A stretch of 7,773 bases of DNA. Origin: Verrucomicrobiota bacterium (lineage in GTDB: Bacteria; Verrucomicrobiota; Verrucomicrobiia; Verrucomicrobiales; Akkermansiaceae). A program made the translations under genes and the position numbers. The notes below the pieces were generated by a model, which saw only the letters and a program-made list of their open reading frames with translations, was not told the origin of the DNA and ran no database searches. Of the stretch, positions 6,947-7,773 are shown piece by piece (the first letter of the stretch is position 1; the number at the start of each line of letters is the position of its first letter). The stretch lies in NCBI GenBank assembly GCA_008932955.1, contig WBXE01000108.1, positions 1-7,773 on the forward strand, in the 5' to 3' direction.

Positions 6947-6959
6947 GGAACGGAATATA

Positions 6960-7099
6960 GAGTAACTTCCGAAACCTCACCGCAAAGCCGCAAAGGTCGC
7001 AAAGGGACGCAGAGTAAGACAGGATTTTTCTCGATACCCCGTTCCACTTTACGCCCCTTGGCGTCCTTTGCGCCTCTGCGGTAAATCTGCAAGTTAGTC
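6960..7099. repeat. Long imperfect hairpin element of CGCAAAG units with the same ends as element A (element C)
   Basis: The ends are GAGTAACTT (6960-6968) and AAGTTAGTC (7091-7099). Inside are two 36-base arms, 6979-7014 and 7047-7082, that pair at 29 of 36 positions around a 32-base loop. The left arm is built of CCGCAAAG units (6980-6987, 6988-6995) followed by a related TCGCAAAGG. It fills nearly all of the gap between the permease stop and the TPR-like gene start. If transcribed with these genes it would give a long RNA hairpin, which could affect termination or message stability. No T-run of terminator type follows either arm closely enough to call a terminator. Confidence 0.75.
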
Positions 7100-7113
7100 G
7101 GAAAATTCACTAG

Positions 7114-7773
7114 TTAGAATTCCTTTTCGGCGAAAATGAACCATGACGCAATCAGATAGAAACCCGCGTAGAACAGCCCGATGCCGGTGAGTTTTCCCAA
7201 CAGGATGAGCGGCATCACCTGGCCTTGGATCACCGCATCAAATTCATTGAAGAGGTGGAAATCCGGTAGCGCCAGCGCCAGTAAGAGCGAAATGGCGCGT
7301 GTCATCGAGCCGGAGCCGGCTCCGAGAAACACGTCGCGCGCATCGGCTTGGAAATGACCGATGAAGTAGATCAGGAAACTGATGATGCTGGTGAACAGCG
7401 TGCTCGAGGAGAAAGTGGAAATGAGCAAGGCCAGCGACGCCATGATCGAGGCCCGCAGAAATACCACGAACACCGCGCCTTGCAACGAGGCGTTAGGCCC
7501 CTGGCCGAGGATGTCACTGCGCAGCGAGGCGATTTCTGCTGCCGACCAACCGCGCGAGTGGGCCAATTCCAGCTGCCCGCTCAGAATCATTGATGTGCGG
7601 ATTTGCAACACCGCGGTCATCAGCACATCCATTAGCGCCAGCGACACCAACACCAGCAATATCACTCCTAATAATTTTCCCGCCAGATAATCGAGGCGCG
7701 GCACCGGCTTGGCCAGAATCGTGTAGAGCGTGCGGTCCTCCACATCCTTGGGCAGCAGCAGGGCGGTGGCCAC
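7114..7773 (-). CDS. ABC-2 type transporter permease, C-terminal part (5' end beyond window)
   Basis: The final 219 residues of an integral membrane permease are present. The opening KDVEDRTLYTILAKPVPRLDYLAGKLLG matches the conserved cytoplasmic loop of ABC-2 type permeases, in which a resembling ED/ER-T-Y-ILSKP-PR segment precedes a transmembrane helix. Predicted hydrophobic segments lie at about 34-56, 99-121, 126-140, 159-170 and 187-214. A polar extracytoplasmic segment (about 57-98) separates the first two. The first codon in the window is GTG, but the helices expected before this loop are missing, so the gene continues to the right and this valine is internal. The ATP-binding subunit and the N-terminal half should lie just outside. 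The exported substrate cannot be inferred. The stop is 167 bases before the TPR-like gene on the same strand. Confidence 0.85.
   Translation of the reverse strand: MATALLLPKDVEDRTLYTILAKPVPRLDYLAGKLLGVILLVLVSLALMDVLMTAVLQIRTSMILSGQLELAHSRGWSAAEIASLRSDILGQGPNASLQGAVFVVFLRASIMASLALLISTFSSSTLFTSIISFLIYFIGHFQADARDVFLGAGSGSMTRAISLLLALALPDFHLFNEFDAVIQGQVMPLILLGKLTGIGLFYAGFYLIASWFIFAEKEF

Noticed and set aside
6954..6959. TATATT on the minus strand as a -10 box for the TPR-like gene
   Set aside because: It is only seven bases from the ATG, which would give a nearly leaderless message, and no convincing -35 box lies at the right distance.
6979..7014. CGCAAAG units as a CRISPR array
   Set aside because: The repeats are 8-9 bases with no unique spacers, and the opposite arm is their inverted copy.

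Overview
The window looks like chromosomal DNA from a Gram-negative member of the Planctomycetota/Verrucomicrobiota/Chlamydiota group, most likely Verrucomicrobiota. This is inferred from three things: a secreted Cys-type sulfatase, a large lipoprotein with propeller and helical repeats, and GC-rich coding DNA whose gaps carry CGCAAAGG-type and ATCC-phased palindromic repeats. No phylogenetic marker gene is present, so the assignment is tentative.

Layout. A plus-strand gene enters from the left edge and ends at 961: the beta subunit of 2-oxoglutarate:ferredoxin oxidoreductase (korB), lacking its first codons. A 198-base convergent gap follows. Everything to its right is on the minus strand, read right to left: the C-terminal 219 residues of an ABC-2 type permease (7773-7114), a membrane-anchored TPR-like protein (6946-5978), a 957-residue lipoprotein with a degenerate beta-propeller and helical repeats (5513-2640), and a secreted sulfatase (2620-1160). 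The last two are 19 bases apart and are probably co-transcribed. The permease and the TPR-like protein may form a unit with an ATPase encoded to the right of the window. The korB fragment belongs to central carbon metabolism and has no evident link to the minus-strand genes.

The most unusual DNA is in two minus-strand gaps. The 464-base gap (5514-5977) holds a 119-base sequence that can fold as a cloverleaf: one closing stem and three arms with almost perfect pairing. It is followed by a second repeat cluster of tandem GGCGCAAA units and phased ATCC motifs. The 167-base gap (6947-7113) holds a long imperfect hairpin built from CGCAAAG units. The cloverleaf and this hairpin have unrelated interiors but the same ends in the same orientation, GAGTAACTT on the left and AAGTTAGTC on the right. 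This suggests two members of one family of short palindromic, possibly mobilised elements.

No tRNA, rRNA, CRISPR array, transposase, integrase or defence gene was found. The protein-coding genes are mostly recognisable; the repeats are the part worth follow-up.
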